A stretch of 64,000 nucleotides of DNA from Saccharospirillum sp. (GCA_018402545.1 JAGYIL010000001.1:2604001-2668000), one strand, 5' to 3'. Counted from the stretch's first letter, positions 1-10,679 are shown. Made by a program: numbers and translations. The notes: generated by a model from the letters alone, not told the origin.

Positions 1-1405
1 CGGCTTTCTCACGCACGAAAGCATCAATTTCTTCATCGCTTTGCACATTTGGGCCCGGCTGCAGTTCTTCACCGCGAAATGGCTCAAACGCCGGTTGCGC
101 CAGAATTTCCCGGGTCAGTTTTACCGCCTGACGCATCTCCCAGCGATCACGTTCGGTGCTGAGCAAGTTGGGCTGAATGATTGGGTGGTCGGCCGGGTTC
201 GCGGATTTCAGTTTCAAGTAGCCGCGGCTGGTCTGGCGCATCGGGCCGACGTGGCACTGGTAAGCATGCACTTGTGGATCAACCCGGCCATGGTCAATAA
301 CCTGGGAAGGCAGAAAATGAAACTGGAGGTCCGGGTGACGAACACCGGCTTCGGACCGAATGAAGCCACCGGCTTCAAGGTGGGCTGTACGGCAGGCGCC
401 CTTGTCGTTGTTGATGAACCAGGTGACACCGGCGATGGTCTTGTGTGGCTGATGGGTGTATTTATACAGCGTCAGCGGTTGTGTGCAGGCTTGCTGTACA
501 TACAGTTCCAGATGGTCCTGCAGGTTTTGTCCAACGCCCGGGCGGTGTGCGACCACGTCTATGCCGAGCGCTTTAAGATCGGTTTCATCGCCAATGCCGG
601 AGAGCATTAACAATTGCGGTGAATTAATGGCGCCGCCGCTAAGAATGACTTCCCGCTCTGCTTTGACGCGTACGGTTTTCTTGTTCTGAATGTACTCGAC
701 ACCCACGGCGGTATCGCCTTCAAACAGAATTCGCTGCACCATGGCACCGGTTTCCGCACGCAGATTGGGGCGGTCGAGTACCGGGCGCAAGTAGGCCTGG
801 GCGGTGTTCCAGCGTTTACCCTGCTTGATGGTCATGTCCATGACCCCGAAGCCTTCCTGCTGATAGCCATTCATATCGCTGGTGTGCGGGTACCCGGCTT
901 GCTGACCGGCTTCTATAAAGGCATCGAACAGGGGGTTGGGCTGATCACCGGTATGAACGTTCAACGGGCCGTCGCCACCGCGATAATCATCTGCGCCTAC
1001 TTCTCGGGTTTCCGCTTTACGAAAATAGGGCAATACATCAGCGTAAGACCAGCCCTCGGCGCCCTCTTCCTGCCAGCGATCGTAGTCATAGGCGTGGCCA
1101 CGAATATAAACCATGGCATTCAACGAGGAACCGCCTCCCCAGACTTTGCCTCGCGGCCAATACAGCTTGCGGTTGTTCATGTGGGCTTGCGGCTCGGTGT
1201 GGTAATACCAGTTGTATTTATCATCGCCGAGGTTGTAGGTCAGCGCTGCGGGCATGTGTATTTTCCAGGTGTCGTCCTTGCGGCCGGCCTCCAGCACCAG
1301 TACCTCAACATCGCTGTCTTCCGACAGTCGATTGGCCAGCACGCAACCCGCTGAGCCTGTCCCCACAATGATGTAATCCGTTGTCTGATCGAACGAAACA
1401 GTCAT
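1..1405 (-). CDS. betA: Choline dehydrogenase, 3' end beyond the window edge
   Basis: FAD-dependent GMC oxidoreductase that oxidises choline to betaine aldehyde at the inner membrane, the first step of glycine betaine synthesis. Translating the minus strand from the ATG at 1405 gives an open frame to the window edge. It starts with TVSFDQTTDYIIVGTGSAG, a Rossmann FAD-binding motif GTGSAG, followed by the GMC signature-like stretch PRGKVWGGGSSLNAMVY. About 468 codons are visible; E. coli BetA has 556 residues, so the C-terminal catalytic His/Asn region lies outside. It is the last gene of betI-betB-betA, 54 bp after betB. The reading frame shows no break. Confidence 0.93.
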   Translation of the reverse strand, partial: MTVSFDQTTDYIIVGTGSAGCVLANRLSEDSDVEVLVLEAGRKDDTWKIHMPAALTYNLGDDKYNWYYHTEPQAHMNNRKLYWPRGKVWGGGSSLNAMVYIRGHAYDYDRWQEEGAEGWSYADVLPYFRKAETREVGADDYRGGDGPLNVHTGDQPNPLFDAFIEAGQQAGYPHTSDMNGYQQEGFGVMDMTIKQGKRWNTAQAYLRPVLDRPNLRAETGAMVQRILFEGDTAVGVEYIQNKKTVRVKAEREVILSGGAINSPQLLMLSGIGDETDLKALGIDVVAHRPGVGQNLQDHLELYVQQACTQPLTLYKYTHQPHKTIAGVTWFINNDKGACRTAHLEAGGFIRSEAGVRHPDLQFHFLPSQVIDHGRVDPQVHAYQCHVGPMRQTSRGYLKLKSANPADHPIIQPNLLSTERDRWEMRQAVKLTREILAQPAFEPFRGEELQPGPNVQSDEEIDAFVREKA

Positions 1406-1459
1406 ATCCAATAAATACCCACTCAATTCATATCATGCAGCGCGCTGGCGCGGTGCTGT

Positions 1460-2935
<1,476 letters not shown>

Positions 2936-2936
2936 T

Positions 2937-3548
2937 TCAGGCAGACTCCTTCAATACATTGGGTTTGGATGGAATCGAGGCGATCATCTGGTTTACATGA
3001 TGACGGCACACCGCGATGCACTGCTCGGCGTCGATACCTTCCTGTGTAAGGGCGCCGCGTAACCACAAGCCGTCAATCAGAGCCGCCAGAGAGGTAGCTG
3101 CCAGATGCGGATTGTCGTGTCCGAGCGCCTTGAAACTGACTCTCAGATTACTGTGCAGACGCGATTTGTTGATTTGCTGCAACCGGGCAAAGGCCGGTTC
3201 ATGCATGGCACTGCTCCAGAACGCCAGCCAGGTTTTGGCCGAGAGGCTGTCGGTCTGAGTTTTTGAAAAGTTGGTGGCAATAATGGCCGCCAGACGATCT
3301 TGCGGGGTCGGGTTCTCTGGCAAGCGGGTCAGCAGATCCACTTTGAGCTGTTGCAGCAATTCCAGCATGGTTGCTTCCAGCAAGCCCAGCTTGTTCCCGA
3401 AATAATGCGCGATGATGCCGGCCGACACGCCGGCCCGGCGAGCTATGCTCTGCACCGTTGTTGCGCTGTAGCCCACCTCACCGATCGACTCAAGCGTTGC
3501 GTCGATGAGTTGCTTGCGCCTTATGGGTTCCATTCCGACCTTTGGCAT
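2937..3548 (-). CDS. betI: TetR-family repressor of the betaine operon, BetI
   Basis: Choline-responsive repressor of bet genes. 203 residues. The N-terminus [20 protein letters not shown] closely follows the E. coli BetI start, which fixes the start codon. A TetR-type helix-turn-helix occupies about residues 25-48 ([17 protein letters not shown]), followed by the ligand-binding helical domain. It is the first gene of betIBA and lies downstream of a candidate operator at 3626-3646, so autorepression relieved by choline is expected from the family. Confidence 0.95.
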   Translation of the reverse strand: MPKVGMEPIRRKQLIDATLESIGEVGYSATTVQSIARRAGVSAGIIAHYFGNKLGLLEATMLELLQQLKVDLLTRLPENPTPQDRLAAIIATNFSKTQTDSLSAKTWLAFWSSAMHEPAFARLQQINKSRLHSNLRVSFKALGHDNPHLAATSLAALIDGLWLRGALTQEGIDAEQCIAVCRHHVNQMIASIPSKPNVLKESA

Positions 3549-3625
3549 AACGTTTCACTCGTCCTGTCTCAATGAAAAGAATCTCAATTGACCGGATTTT
3601 ACCACCAAATGATCACAGTTCTTTT

Positions 3626-3646
3626 TTAATTGGTCGTTCAATATAA
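3626..3646 (-). promoter_or_regulatory. Candidate BetI operator
   Basis: The stretch contains AATTGGTCGTTCAATATA about 80 bp before the betI start. It resembles the bet box described upstream of betI in Pseudomonas and E. coli (TTGATTG..CGTTCAAT type). The match is by memory of the consensus, and the surrounding DNA is the most AT-rich part of the intergenic region. No unambiguous -35/-10 pair is assigned. Confidence 0.5.
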
Positions 3647-3837
3647 AACAAGATAATGCATCGACCCCTAAAGTTCAAGGACGAAGTTGACACTTTCTTT
3701 AATGTTAAGAGGGGTAATTCGACGGGAAAAAGAGACTTGTCCGGCTCGAACATCGTTTCGTGATCAAAACGAATGGTTGAGAGGGAAGTTGGGAGGTTGA
3801 ACAGTTAAAAGGCTTGTCGGGATCAGTGGCTATGGTA

Positions 3838-3952
3838 CGCGGCGGCTACCGGCGATACCTCTGCGGGGTCGGCATATATCCATCCATGGAGCCTAGACCG
3901 CAGCATCCATGCTGCGGACTCCCCCGCAGAGGTATCGCCGGCACCCGCCGCT
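3838..3952 (-). repeat. REP-core element with long unique arms, copy 1
   Basis: An outer stem pairs 3838-3868 with 3922-3952. Its innermost 20 bp are perfect (CCGGCGATACCTCTGCGGGG against its complement). Inside lies a conserved core with GCCTAGA and a 9-bp hairpin, CCGCAGCAT/ATGCTGCGG (3898-3917). Read on the minus strand, the hairpin is preceded by GGAG (3919-3922), as in REP sequences mobilised by RAYT transposases. The core recurs at 20454-20560 and 20618-20730 with different arms. It sits just downstream of msrB and could also act as a transcript end. Confidence 0.85.
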
Positions 3953-3987
3953 CGAATTGCGAGACCACTGAAATTTCACTCAATGAC

Positions 3988-4383
3988 TCAGTCTTCTTCC
4001 AAATTCAGCGAAGCTGAGTTAATGCAGTAGCGCAACCCGGTTGGTGCCGGACCATCCGGGAACACATGGCCCAAGTGGGCTTCGCACTGGGCGCAAAGCA
4101 CCTCGATGCGGGTCATGCCATGTGAACTGTCTTCCCGCTCGATGATGGCATCCCGGTTCAGGGATTCGTAAAAGCTGGGCCAGCCGCAGCCGGCATCAAA
4201 TTTGGTATCAGAACGGAACAGTTCGGCGCCACAGCACACACAGCGGTACAAACCAGGGGTTGTGGTGTCCCAGTAGGTGCCGGTAAAGGGGCGTTCGGTG
4301 CCAGCATGCCGCGTTACCCGGTATTGCTCCGGCGTCAGTTCCGCACGCCACTGGTCGTCAGTCTTCACAATTTTATCTCTCAT
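3988..4383 (-). CDS. msrB: Peptide-methionine (R)-S-oxide reductase MsrB
   Basis: Reduces methionine-R-sulfoxide in oxidised proteins using thioredoxin. 131 residues, the usual length of single-domain MsrB. The zinc site is complete: Cys48 and Cys51 (CVCC) with Cys97 and Cys100 (CAQC). The catalytic Cys120 lies in [10 protein letters not shown], and the CGWPSF substrate loop is at 66-71. A Shine-Dalgarno-like GGGAGACCC precedes the ATG. The gene is divergent from alaA, separated by 175 bp. Confidence 0.97.
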   Translation of the reverse strand: MRDKIVKTDDQWRAELTPEQYRVTRHAGTERPFTGTYWDTTTPGLYRCVCCGAELFRSDTKFDAGCGWPSFYESLNRDAIIEREDSSHGMTRIEVLCAQCEAHLGHVFPDGPAPTGLRYCINSASLNLEED

Positions 4384-4558
4384 GCGGGTCTCCCATAGGA
4401 AAGTGTCTGGCGTCGCCTTATACTCAGCGCAATTAAACAGGTTTTGAGCACTTAGGGCGGCGGTGGCCGCCCGGGCATTACAACAAAGCCCAGTGTACGC
4501 TATTCATCCTATTCCGGCTTTCATCCCCGGTTCGATTCAATGCATCCTCAGGAGTGCC

Positions 4559-5776
4559 ATGAAAACGCTGCATAAATCTCACAAGCTGGCCAATGTGTTT
4601 TACGACATTCGCGGGCCCGTTCTCGACGAAGCGCGGCGCATGGAGGATGAAGGCCACCGTATTTTAAAGCTGAACATCGGCAATCCCAAACCCTTCGGCT
4701 TTGATGCGCCGGACGAGATCATCACCGATGTTATCCGCAACCTGCCTCAGGGTGAGGGCTACAGCGACTCAAAAGGCCTCTACTCCGCGCGCAAGGCGGT
4801 GATGCAATACTACCAGCAGCGTGATGTTCAGGGCGTCGAAATCGACGACATTTACCTCGGTAACGGGGTCAGCGAACTGATCCAGCTGGCTTGCATGGGC
4901 TTGCTCAATACCGACGACGAAGTACTGGTGCCGGCACCCGATTACCCGCTGTGGACCGGCGCGGTCACCCTTTCCGGCGGCAAAGCCGTGCATTACCACT
5001 GCGATGAAGGCGCCGACTGGTTTCCGGACCTGGACGACATTCGTAGCAAGATCACCGAGCGCACCAAGGCAATTGTGCTGATTAACCCGAACAACCCGAC
5101 CGGAGCCGTCTATTCCAAACAACTGTTGCTGGATGTTGTTGAACTGGCACGCCAGCACAGCCTGGTGATTCTGGCCGATGAGATCTACGACAAGATCCTG
5201 TACGACGAAGTCGAACACCACTGCCTGGCGGCCCTGTCTCAGGATGTGCTGACACTGACCTTCAACGGCTTGTCCAAGTCATACCGGCTGGCCGGGTTTC
5301 GCTCCGGCTGGCTGGTTGTCAGCGGCCCCAAGCACAAGGCCAGCGACTTTATCGAAGGGTTGAACATGCTGGCCAGCATGCGGTTGTGCGCCAATGTGCC
5401 GGCCCAGCATGCCATTCAGACGGCTCTGGGCGGTTACCAGAGCATTAACGATCTGATCATTCCGGGTGGACGCATGCGCGATCAGCGGGATCTATGCTAT
5501 GAACGCATTGAAGCAATTCCCGGTCTCAGCTGTGTGCAGCCCAAAGGCGCGCTTTATATGTTTGTTAAAATGGACAAACAGAAATTCAAGCTGACCGACG
5601 ATGAACGCCTGGTACTCGACCTGGTGCGTCAGGAAAAAATGCTGGTGGTGCACGGCCGTGGCTTTAACTGGCCCGATGTCGATCACTTCCGCCTGGTTTT
5701 CCTGCCGCCGCGCGAAGTGCTGAACGACGCCATGAACCGGCTTGAACGCTTTTTCAGCCATTACACTCAGGCCTGA
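4559..5776 (+). CDS. alaA: Alanine-synthesising aminotransferase AlaA
   Basis: PLP-dependent class I aminotransferase making alanine from pyruvate and glutamate in the cytoplasm. I start at ATG 4559 (MKTLHKSHKLANVFYDIRGP) after the good Shine-Dalgarno CAGGAG. The frame is open further upstream, but this start gives 405 residues, the E. coli AlaA length. The PLP lysine is in TFNGLSKSYRLAGFRSGW, and NPNNPTGAVYS and ADEIYDKILYD are the other cofactor-binding motifs. A small unknown gene follows 43 bp downstream on the same strand. Confidence 0.95.
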   Translation: MKTLHKSHKLANVFYDIRGPVLDEARRMEDEGHRILKLNIGNPKPFGFDAPDEIITDVIRNLPQGEGYSDSKGLYSARKAVMQYYQQRDVQGVEIDDIYLGNGVSELIQLACMGLLNTDDEVLVPAPDYPLWTGAVTLSGGKAVHYHCDEGADWFPDLDDIRSKITERTKAIVLINPNNPTGAVYSKQLLLDVVELARQHSLVILADEIYDKILYDEVEHHCLAALSQDVLTLTFNGLSKSYRLAGFRSGWLVVSGPKHKASDFIEGLNMLASMRLCANVPAQHAIQTALGGYQSINDLIIPGGRMRDQRDLCYERIEAIPGLSCVQPKGALYMFVKMDKQKFKLTDDERLVLDLVRQEKMLVVHGRGFNWPDVDHFRLVFLPPREVLNDAMNRLERFFSHYTQA

Positions 5777-5819
5777 CTTATACACTCGGGCCTTATCGAT
5801 TTGAGCCAGGGGAAATCCG

Positions 5820-6224
5820 ATGCTGGATATTCACATCACGGAATTCTACAACGACATGGCGCGGATTCTGGCGACGCTGTACCGCCATTTCCCGCGCCAG
5901 GTGTCGATCTACATAGAAGATATCAGCGGCCCGGACACCCCGGATGAATACGGCCTGCACAGCGACCGCCATATAGCCTGCTTCAATACCGTACTGTGGC
6001 TGACCGAAGAAGGCCTGATGCGCTTCAGCGATCACGAACGAACGCTGGCGGTGAACCATTGTGTACTGACGCTCGATGGCTTTCGATTGCTCAGCCACAT
6101 CGACCCGGTCGAAGGCGGCGTGTCGCGCATCGACGAATTACGAGTTGCGTTACAGGAAGGTTCATCCGACATGACCGAAGCCGTCTTACGCCAGTTGTTA
6201 ATGGAGCACAGACCCAACCGGTAA
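5820..6224 (+). CDS. Hypothetical protein, 134 residues
   Basis: Not recognised. The ATG at 5820 has a clear Shine-Dalgarno (AGGGGAAATCCG). The product is predicted soluble and acidic, with no signal peptide or membrane segment. The N-terminal third (HITEFYNDMARILATLYRHF) looks helical, and a small Gly-containing mid-section follows. It lies 43 bp after alaA on the same strand and probably shares its transcript. Its stop is one base from the end of the convergent cryptochrome gene. The good start site and intact frame make it likely to be a real gene. Confidence 0.75.
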   Translation: MLDIHITEFYNDMARILATLYRHFPRQVSIYIEDISGPDTPDEYGLHSDRHIACFNTVLWLTEEGLMRFSDHERTLAVNHCVLTLDGFRLLSHIDPVEGGVSRIDELRVALQEGSSDMTEAVLRQLLMEHRPNR

Positions 6225-6225
6225 T

Positions 6226-7488
6226 TCAGGGTTCTTTTAGCCAGCGCTTTCGGTAGGAACCGTCGACATCAAACTGGCTAGCCTGTTTTTCAAGATTGAA
6301 CACCCGACCACCGCGAGGGTCGGCCCCCACCCCGGCAATGTACTGCCAGTTGCCATAGTTGCTGGCGACATCGTAATCCACCAAAAAGTGTTCAAACCAG
6401 GCGGCACCCAGTCGCCAGTCAAAATGGCCTTCATAAATACTGGCACTGGCGATGATCTGTCGCATCCGGTTCGACAGATAGCCGGTGGTTTCCAGTTGAA
6501 CCCGGCCTGCACGCACCAGAGCATGGGTGGCAGGATCCGACAGCCAGCGCCTGAACTTACCCGCATCTGTTGACCCGCTATGCCGACCTTTGTGACCCGG
6601 AGAGATGAACAATTCACGCCCCCGACGCCGGCTGTACCATTGAAAATACTCTCGCCAGAGTAGCTCGAAATATAGCCAGTAGGTCGACTCGTTACGGTCA
6701 ACCTCACGTTCGAACCGGGCAATCTCAGCCGTTAACCGCCGGACCGACAAGGCACCGTTGGATAACCAGGGCGACACCTTGCTGGAGGCAGACACGTCAT
6801 CCAGTGCATTGCGGGTAACCTTGTAGGTCAGGATGGACTGGTCTTTCCAGAGATAGCGTTCCAGGTGGTCTGCAACACTGGCCTCCCCGCCCGCAAACGG
6901 GGTTTCGGACTGAGCGGGCACAGGGCCGAGCTGCCGCTGATCGGCATCAGGTATGATCGCTGCAGCGGGCAACTCAGCAGGCTTGGCGAGTGGCGTTATC
7001 AGTGTAATACCCGATTTTTCGACAGAACGCCGGAACTTGGAGAAGGTGTCAGCTAAAGCGTCGAGACTGAATGGCAGGCTTGCTTCATCAAAAAGCGTCA
7101 GAGTTTCGACCAGGTCGCAGTGAACAAATGGCAATGCAGCCTCAATCGCCTGCCATTGCTGCATTTCATCAAAAGCCGCGGGTCGACTGGCCACCAGTCG
7201 CTGAGCACCCACGGCGTTTACCACCTCCGGCAGGCCTTCTTCAGGCCGTTGCCAGCGAACAACGAGCGGTTGCCCCAGGGCGTTCAGCGATGATTCCAGC
7301 GCTACTAAGCTGCGCCAAATAAACGCCCAGCGGTGAGGCCCCATGGGCGACCATCCGAAGGGCCCGGGCTCGAACCAGCGTGGGTCAATCATGTAAACGC
7401 ACACCAGGGCCGACCCCCTGGCGGCTTCATGCAATGCAGCGTTATCATCAAGACGCAGGTCGCGCGTTAGCCAGTAAACGGTGGTCAT
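6226..7488 (-). CDS. DASH-type cryptochrome
   Basis: Photolyase/cryptochrome family flavoprotein; DASH members repair cyclobutane dimers in single-stranded DNA or sense blue light. 420 residues: an N-terminal photolyase domain starting VYWLTRDLRLDDNAALHEAA, then the FAD-binding domain with TYKVTRNALDDVSASSKVSPWLSNG-like sequence. It carries the DASH-type signatures ETTGYLSNRMRQIIAS and NWQYIAGVGADPRGGRVFN. Length matches bacterial CryDASH (about 420-480). It has no neighbours of related function and is convergent with the 5820 gene. Confidence 0.9.
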   Translation of the reverse strand: MTTVYWLTRDLRLDDNAALHEAARGSALVCVYMIDPRWFEPGPFGWSPMGPHRWAFIWRSLVALESSLNALGQPLVVRWQRPEEGLPEVVNAVGAQRLVASRPAAFDEMQQWQAIEAALPFVHCDLVETLTLFDEASLPFSLDALADTFSKFRRSVEKSGITLITPLAKPAELPAAAIIPDADQRQLGPVPAQSETPFAGGEASVADHLERYLWKDQSILTYKVTRNALDDVSASSKVSPWLSNGALSVRRLTAEIARFEREVDRNESTYWLYFELLWREYFQWYSRRRGRELFISPGHKGRHSGSTDAGKFRRWLSDPATHALVRAGRVQLETTGYLSNRMRQIIASASIYEGHFDWRLGAAWFEHFLVDYDVASNYGNWQYIAGVGADPRGGRVFNLEKQASQFDVDGSYRKRWLKEP

Positions 7489-7605
7489 GCCAGTGCCTTT
7501 GGAGAGTGCTTCACAAGCAGTACGATGGCAGGACGAATCAGGATGGATGCGGGTTCAATAAGAGCGACGAGACTGCTTCGCAGAACCCGCACTCAAACGC
7601 GGCGG

Positions 7606-8001
7606 TCACTTTTTATGTTTGTGGTACAGGTCGTCGATTGAATAATCGAACAATTGCTTCACATAGGCCTTTGCTTCCGCGAGGGACAACTCGTCAAACG
7701 CTTTAGTCACTGACTTGCGCCCAATAACCCCCAGAAACCCTTTTTTGGCGATAATACTGAGCTCCAGAAACCCTTTGTCCACCTCAATCGGCACCAGTTG
7801 AAGGCTCACTTGCGTTCCGTTTTCACCCCTTCGTGAAAAGTATAATCCACCGCCTTCACCCAACTCCTCGGTTAGCGCGATTTCCGAAGCCCAGGGGTAC
7901 TGATCGATCAGCTCACGTGCGTCGCCCGCTCCTTTCAGCACCCTATGGTGTTCGACCAATTCCGGACCCTCGATCCGATGAGAGTAAAATGCTTCGACCA
8001 T
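7606..8001 (-). CDS. Hypothetical protein, 131 residues
   Basis: Not recognised. It is a soluble protein without signal peptide. The middle contains alternating hydrophobic strands (QVSLQLVPIEVDKGFLELSIIA) and the C-terminus is lysine/histidine rich (YHKHKK). The ATG at 8001 follows the weak Shine-Dalgarno CAGGGACTGAAC. The gene stands alone between the cryptochrome and a lipoprotein hydrolase, both also on the minus strand, with gaps of 117 and 125 bp. The intact frame and codon use like its neighbours support a real gene; no function can be assigned. Confidence 0.65.
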   Translation of the reverse strand: MVEAFYSHRIEGPELVEHHRVLKGAGDARELIDQYPWASEIALTEELGEGGGLYFSRRGENGTQVSLQLVPIEVDKGFLELSIIAKKGFLGVIGRKSVTKAFDELSLAEAKAYVKQLFDYSIDDLYHKHKK

Positions 8002-8126
8002 GTTCAGTCCCTGTTGCTTGGGGCTTATAGACCCGGTTGGTTAATCCTTGATTGGGTGCCGATTATGCCATGTGGGGCTTCAAGTAGAAGCCCCTGTAGT
8101 TAACACAAGGTTTTCCGGGTCACTCT

Positions 8127-9440
8127 TTATTTCAGTTCAAACTCGAACTCAAGGCCGATGGCATCGCGCTGCTTAAAACCCTTCCAGGTGGTGCCTGCTT
8201 CCTCGTCACCGTCCTGCGCCAAAGGGATCAGGTCAAAGTAGGCACTGCGATCTTCACCTTTCAGGTACTGCTCAAAAAACGCTGTGGCGAAATGCTGCGT
8301 GATGTTGTTCATACGGGTATTGTCCCAGACGGCATCGGCATAGTGATCAAATCCCTCACCGGTGGCATACACCTCCTGTGGGGCGGGCATGGGGGCCGCC
8401 GCATTGTGGTTCGCGTTCTGAAAGGTCAGCAGGTATTTATCAATACCCGACAAGCCCTGATAAAGCGGCTTTATTCCACCTTCATAATTTGATACATCGT
8501 CGACACTGCCACCGATCACCATCACCGGCACGTCAATATTGGCCAATCCAGCCGCATCCCAAAGTCCATATTGATTACCCCACGGACCAATGGCAATAAC
8601 AGCCTTGAACCTTGAATCCACGGTATCCTGATACCCCGGATCACTTAACTGTCGCTGACTCAGCAACCCCAACTGTGTCGGCGTACCGCCAAATGGCAAG
8701 GAAGTGGCACTCTCACTTAGCCCGCCACCAACAGTATTGATCGCGCCATAACCACCCATTGAATAACCGATGATGCCTGCGTTACTGGCATCAACCAGTC
8801 CACCGAAAACACTTGAACTGTCATCATTCAGCCGCGCCATTTCCTGGAGCACATAGTTTTGGTCCAGAGACCTGTTGAGCAGGGTACTGGCGAAAACAGA
8901 CTGGTCTGAATAGGTACTCTCCATATGATCAATCGAGACCACCACAAACCCTTTGGAAGAAAGGTTTTCGCCGAAATGAGACATCAGATACCGGTTACCG
9001 GGATAGCCATGTGAAACAAGTATCAGTGGAAACGGGCCGCCTGAATACAAGGGTGTGGCATCCCTGGCGGCTCGACCACGCAGTGTGGCGATTGTCTCAC
9101 CGTCTCGGGTTATGGCTTTCGATGTACGATCGGCAACGTCGTCACTGACGGCTTCAGCCGGGTACCAGACCTCCAGTGTCAACGAACGATCATAGGTAGC
9201 AAGACCGTCTTCAGAGGAGCTGGCCAGGTCTGTCTGGTTTTCATTGACCACGGTCAGGGTGGTCACCCCAGTCTCATGACTACCCAGTGCTGCAAGCTCC
9301 GGCGCATCGCCGCGAACCACATCCGTCGCGTTGATGCGCGGCTCAAAGCTCATGGGCGCACTGTCGCCCTCTGAACTGGTGGTATTACAGCCAGTGAGCA
9401 CCATTGTTGCGACCGCAATTGGAAGGAGGAGTTTCTTCAT
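8127..9440 (-). CDS. Lipoprotein alpha/beta hydrolase (dienelactone hydrolase / PAF-acetylhydrolase type)
   Basis: A probable outer-membrane or periplasmic ester hydrolase; substrate unknown. 437 residues with a lipoprotein signal (MKKLLLPIAVATMVLTGCN, acylated Cys18). The hydrolase fold begins around residue 135 with PLILVSHGYPGNRY, an oxyanion-hole-like HG motif. The nucleophile elbow is GYSMGGYGA (G-x-S-x-G), and a likely catalytic His lies in QNANHNAAAP. The upstream region contains two palindromes typical of LacI-family operators, suggesting inducible expression. It could also be called a chlorophyllase-like hydrolase; the fold is clear, the reaction is not. Confidence 0.85.
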   Translation of the reverse strand: MKKLLLPIAVATMVLTGCNTTSSEGDSAPMSFEPRINATDVVRGDAPELAALGSHETGVTTLTVVNENQTDLASSSEDGLATYDRSLTLEVWYPAEAVSDDVADRTSKAITRDGETIATLRGRAARDATPLYSGGPFPLILVSHGYPGNRYLMSHFGENLSSKGFVVVSIDHMESTYSDQSVFASTLLNRSLDQNYVLQEMARLNDDSSSVFGGLVDASNAGIIGYSMGGYGAINTVGGGLSESATSLPFGGTPTQLGLLSQRQLSDPGYQDTVDSRFKAVIAIGPWGNQYGLWDAAGLANIDVPVMVIGGSVDDVSNYEGGIKPLYQGLSGIDKYLLTFQNANHNAAAPMPAPQEVYATGEGFDHYADAVWDNTRMNNITQHFATAFFEQYLKGEDRSAYFDLIPLAQDGDEEAGTTWKGFKQRDAIGLEFEFELK

Positions 9441-9487
9441 GATTTTCCCTTTTGTTTGGTTTTGTTCTTTTTGGAGCCAGAAACTTA

Positions 9488-9499
9488 GAGAACGCTTTC
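9488..9499. promoter_or_regulatory. LacI-family-like operator, proximal
   Basis: GAGAACGCTTTC, an imperfect palindrome with central CG, of the kind bound by LacI/GalR regulators. It lies 48 bp upstream of the hydrolase ATG and within 3 bp of the GTATTACAAT direct repeat. Confidence 0.4.
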
Positions 9500-9582
9500 A
9501 CGTATTACAATATTTCTGTGCCATTTATGCCTTTTTTGAACTAATTGGCAGCCTATGGCAGTAGTATTACAATTTAACGAAA

Positions 9583-9594
9583 GAAAACGTTTTC
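9583..9594. promoter_or_regulatory. LacI-family-like operator, distal
   Basis: GAAAACGTTTTC, a perfect palindrome with central CG, 95 bp (about nine helical turns) from the proximal site. A matched pair at this spacing would allow looping. No LacI-family gene is visible in the window. Confidence 0.45.
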
Positions 9595-9773
9595 ATATAA
9601 ACGTCATACCACGTCTCAAAAAGAAATAATAAGAACACACCAACACAAGATTACGATCACAGCGTTCAGCCGGGAAAGCGACTGGCAACCCCCTTTCAGG
9701 ACGATTTTCCATTATCATCGGTACGCTCATCTCCGATTAAACCGATCGCCACACTGAACAACCGGAAACCTGA

Positions 9774-10679
9774 ATGGCCTCTTACTCTGCACGCGACCTT
9801 TGGCTGAAAGCGACACCCATCCTGTTTGTTTTGCTCTGGAGCACCGGCTTTATCGGCGCCAAATACGGACTGCCCTACGCCGAGCCATACACATTCCTGT
9901 TCGTACGATTTATCGGCGTACTCGCCGTCCTATTTGTACTGATACAATTTTTGAACGAACGCTGGCCACGAGCACCCTGGCTCTGGGTGCACATTGGCGT
10001 TGCCGGCATGCTCGTTCACGGGCTCTATCTCGGTGCAGTGTTTACCGCTATTGGTCTGGGCATGCCCGCCGGGGTGACAGCGCTGATCGTCGGATTGCAG
10101 CCACTGGTAACTGCTGTTCTGGCTCGTTTCTGGCTGAACGAGACCATTCGCCGCCGGCAGTGGCTGGGCATTTTGCTGGGGCTTATTGGCATTATTCTGG
10201 TGTTATCCGAGCAACTGGATCTGAATAATCCCGGACATTTCTTTATCGGTTTTGGCTGGGTTGCCGTGCTAAGTGCCTTGTCGGCCCTGCTGGGTATCTC
10301 GGTAGGAACTCTATACCAGAAGCGATACTGCACCGGTATGCCGCTGGTAACCGGTACTTTCATTCAGTACCTTGGGGCTTGCTTCATACTTGGCCTTGGT
10401 GCCTGGTTGTTTGAAACACGCATCATCGACTGGACGCCCACGTTCACGCTGGCACTGCTCTGGTTGATTTTCGGGCTATCGATAGCAGCCATTCTGTTAT
10501 TAATGACGCTGATCCGTCGCGGAGCGGCCTCCCGCGTTGCCAGCCTGTTTTACCTGGTTCCACCCGTCACGGCCATCGAAGCCTGGGTACTGTTTGGTGA
10601 AACCCTGGGGCTCGTTGCACTGGCCGGCATCGCAATAGCGGTCCTGGGCGTAGCCCTGGCAGTGAAGCCACCCAAATAG
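9774..10679 (+). CDS. EamA/DMT-family transporter
   Basis: An inner-membrane exporter of the drug/metabolite superfamily; substrate cannot be told from sequence. 301 residues with ten predicted transmembrane helices formed from two EamA repeats (about 10-140 and 155-295). It has the usual N-terminal LFVLLWSTGFIGAKYGLPYA and second-repeat end AWVLFGETLGLVALAGIAIA. The ATG at 9774 follows GGAAACCTGA. It is a single gene, 91 bp before the diguanylate cyclase on the same strand. Confidence 0.9.
   Translation: MASYSARDLWLKATPILFVLLWSTGFIGAKYGLPYAEPYTFLFVRFIGVLAVLFVLIQFLNERWPRAPWLWVHIGVAGMLVHGLYLGAVFTAIGLGMPAGVTALIVGLQPLVTAVLARFWLNETIRRRQWLGILLGLIGIILVLSEQLDLNNPGHFFIGFGWVAVLSALSALLGISVGTLYQKRYCTGMPLVTGTFIQYLGACFILGLGAWLFETRIIDWTPTFTLALLWLIFGLSIAAILLLMTLIRRGAASRVASLFYLVPPVTAIEAWVLFGETLGLVALAGIAIAVLGVALAVKPPK

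Larger units (their letters stand above)
3549..3987. other. Intergenic region between betI and msrB
   Basis: A 439-bp stretch with no convincing gene. Its right-hand part, next to msrB, holds a structured repeat element (3838-3952). Its left-hand part holds the AT-rich control region of betI. The short plus-strand frame running through the repeat has no Shine-Dalgarno sequence and follows the palindrome, so I do not call it a gene. Between 3660 and 3830 I see nothing recognisable. Confidence 0.6.
9441..9773. other. AT-rich divergent control region
   Basis: 333 bp between the lipoprotein hydrolase (minus) and the EamA exporter (plus), with no gene. It is noticeably more AT-rich than its surroundings. 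It holds two LacI-type palindromes (9488-9499 and 9583-9594) and a direct repeat GTATTACAAT at 9502-9511 and 9564-9573. Confidence 0.6.

Noticed and set aside
4463-4558. Extended start of alaA at 4463
   Set aside because: The extension has no ribosome binding site and the ATG at 4559 gives exactly the AlaA family length.
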